Origin: Bacteroidales bacterium UBA1217
GTDB taxonomy: Bacteria > Bacteroidota > Bacteroidia > Bacteroidales > P3
Length of the DNA: 14,633 nt
NCBI GenBank assembly: GCA_002309335.1
Contig: DBXH01000011.1
Span: 1 to 14,633, forward strand
Direction: 5' to 3'
Below are positions 13,372-14,633 of the stretch, one piece after another. The notes under the pieces are model-generated. The model worked only from the letters and a program-made list of their open reading frames with translations. It ran no database searches and had not been told where the DNA came from. Within the stretch, counting starts at the first letter, position 1; each line of letters opens with the position of its first letter. The translations under genes were made by a program, and so were the position numbers.

Positions 13372-14633
13372 ATGAAAAAAGTTTTTTCTTTCCTGATTAT
13401 GGCTGCGGGGCTTTTCGCCTCTGTTAATGCCCAAAACTGCGTTGTTTCGCTGCCTTACGATGTCTATACAACAGCGACGAATGTCGACAGCTGCTGGACA
13501 TTGCACAACGCATCGGTTAGTAATTATTCCATACAATCGTCCAATAACAACGTGAAAAGTTATGCTGTGTTGCCTTTGTTCGATATGCCCCTGTCGGCAA
13601 TACATATACAATTAAGGTATTCTGTATCTGACAGCATCCCTGTAGAGATAGGCGTTATGACCAATGCCGCCGACACCAACACATTCCATCCATACGACAC
13701 GGTATATGGTTCTGGCTCGAACATTCTGTTAGGAAATTTAGATTTCGGTCGCTGGATGGGAACTGACGGTCATATTGCTATCCGCTGGCGTCAGGGTTAC
13801 CTGCGCCGCGTGACTCTCGACACCGTCTATGGTTGCTACACACCCTACGATGTGGTACTCTCTAGCATTACCGCCACCTCGGTAACCGTCAGTTGGCGCA
13901 ACCGCACATTGGGTGCTGCCGGCTATGAGGTGGGTGTGTCCCGGTATAGAGAGTATAATTATACAACCTATTATACAACAGAAAACACTTTCGTTATCGA
14001 CAGCCTTCAGCCAGGTACTTATTATCAGGTGAATGTACGTACCGTTTGCGATAGTGGTAACAGCTATTCGCAGAATACCAATGTCGTCTTCTGCACCGAT
14101 TGCCTGCCTGTCTCGTCGTTGCCTTATCGCCTGGTGTCCAACGACCTTGGCCCTGCGGTTAACGTAGTTCCCTATATGAATGTTCCTTGCTGGACCTACA
14201 TCGAGCATCCTGAAAGCGGCTACTGCTATTGGGTGTCGCCCGAATTCGACACCACACAGATTCGTATGGATCACCTGAAGTTGACAGCAGCTCTGCGATA
14301 TACCAACGATATGGGCGCCACACTTCAGTTCGGAACAATGAACAACAATATGCAGATTGGCAGTTTCAGCCATATTGACGGCATCAACCTGCAGAACAAT
14401 GTGACAAATGCCAGCACAGGTGCGCTGACTTTCTACTGCAACGACCGCTCGGCCGGACGTCTGGCCTTCCGTGCATTCATTGGGAAAATAAGAAACCTCG
14501 ACTCAATCGTCATCGAACAGGAGGTTTGCCATCCTGTGAAGAACATCGTCGTCACAAATCGCACAGATCATTCGTTGACCATCAACTGGACAGAACAGGG
14601 CACCGCAACCTGTTGGATTGTGGATTGTGCAAC
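13372..14633 (+). CDS. Secreted multidomain protein with FN3 repeats, N-terminal part (cut by window edge)
   Basis: The frame is open from ATG 13372 to the right edge (420 codons and two bases). A Sec signal peptide (MKKVFSFLIMAAGLFASVNA) precedes QNC. The mature part alternates jelly-roll-like beta domains with fibronectin type III domains. Residues about 24-154 form one beta domain. An FN3 follows (about 156-241: ITATSVTVSWRNR, then FVIDSLQPGTYYQVNVRTVC). Residues about 245-385 form a second beta domain resembling the first. A second FN3 starts at about 387 (NIVVTNRTDHSLTINWTEQG) and is cut. This repeated design is common in large cell-surface or type IX-secreted proteins of Bacteroidales; the C-terminal sorting domain, if any, lies outside. 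A weak promoter candidate is TGAATTTG at 13348-13355. Function is unknown; carbohydrate or host-matrix binding is a guess. Confidence 0.85.
   Translation, partial: MKKVFSFLIMAAGLFASVNAQNCVVSLPYDVYTTATNVDSCWTLHNASVSNYSIQSSNNNVKSYAVLPLFDMPLSAIHIQLRYSVSDSIPVEIGVMTNAADTNTFHPYDTVYGSGSNILLGNLDFGRWMGTDGHIAIRWRQGYLRRVTLDTVYGCYTPYDVVLSSITATSVTVSWRNRTLGAAGYEVGVSRYREYNYTTYYTTENTFVIDSLQPGTYYQVNVRTVCDSGNSYSQNTNVVFCTDCLPVSSLPYRLVSNDLGPAVNVVPYMNVPCWTYIEHPESGYCYWVSPEFDTTQIRMDHLKLTAALRYTNDMGATLQFGTMNNNMQIGSFSHIDGINLQNNVTNASTGALTFYCNDRSAGRLAFRAFIGKIRNLDSIVIEQEVCHPVKNIVVTNRTDHSLTINWTEQGTATCWIVDCA

Noticed and set aside
13738..14373. 211-residue open frame on the minus strand
   Set aside because: It lies wholly inside the plus-strand secreted FN3 protein, which has a signal peptide and recognisable domains. 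The minus frame looks like a codon-bias shadow.
1..14633. CRISPR array, tRNA or rRNA gene, insertion sequence, phage genes
   Set aside because: No spaced repeat series, no tRNA-like cloverleaf in the gaps, no rRNA sequence, and no transposase, integrase or phage structural gene was found on either strand.

Overview
ORGANISM. The window reads as a chromosomal segment of a member of the phylum Bacteroidota, most likely order Bacteroidales. The evidence is promoter-like boxes matching TAnnTTTG (some with a TTTG/TTTC-type -33 box about 19 nt upstream), the near absence of Shine-Dalgarno sites, A-rich start-codon leaders, several lipoproteins and outer-membrane beta-barrel proteins, a short QueG, a 1-pyrroline-5-carboxylate dehydrogenase of the ALDH4 type, and a secreted FN3 protein. 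Genus cannot be set from the sequence alone. I see no phage, transposon, integron, CRISPR, rRNA or tRNA. LAYOUT. (1) 1-1865, minus strand: the N-terminal third of a lipoprotein GH2 beta-mannosidase, cut by the left edge; a small DMT_6 membrane protein 20 nt upstream of it; and a beta-barrel outer-membrane protein with its own promoter and terminator. (2) 2030-3783, minus: cinA followed by a TetR-type regulator, joined by a 4-nt ATGA overlap. (3) 3961-8119, plus: nadC, a YihY/BrkB membrane protein, a THUMP-type rRNA methyltransferase and queG, closely packed and probably co-transcribed at least in part. (4) 8181-8615, minus: a small unrecognised lipoprotein convergent with queG and sharing a 24-bp perfect palindrome as terminator. 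(5) 8821-10539, plus: P5C dehydrogenase with a Lys/Ala-rich C-terminal tail, transcribed from a consensus promoter that overlaps the divergent lipoprotein promoter. (6) 10592-10677: gene-free DNA with two strong hairpins. (7) 10723-13200, plus: an envelope group of small lipoprotein, beta-barrel protein and S41-peptidase lipoprotein. (8) 13372 to the right edge, plus: a secreted multidomain FN3 protein, cut. HOW IT FITS TOGETHER. The centre is housekeeping metabolism: cinA (pyridine nucleotide recycling) and nadC (de novo NAD synthesis) sit back to back across a 177-nt region with one promoter-like element for each. RlmL-like methyltransferase plus QueG form an RNA-modification pair. The flanks hold envelope and polysaccharide or protein-processing functions. 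I found no convincing new multi-gene system. The items most worth a second look are the basic tail on P5C dehydrogenase, the TetR gene translationally coupled to cinA next to nadC, the structured 10592-10677 spacer, and several very compact promoter/terminator arrangements.
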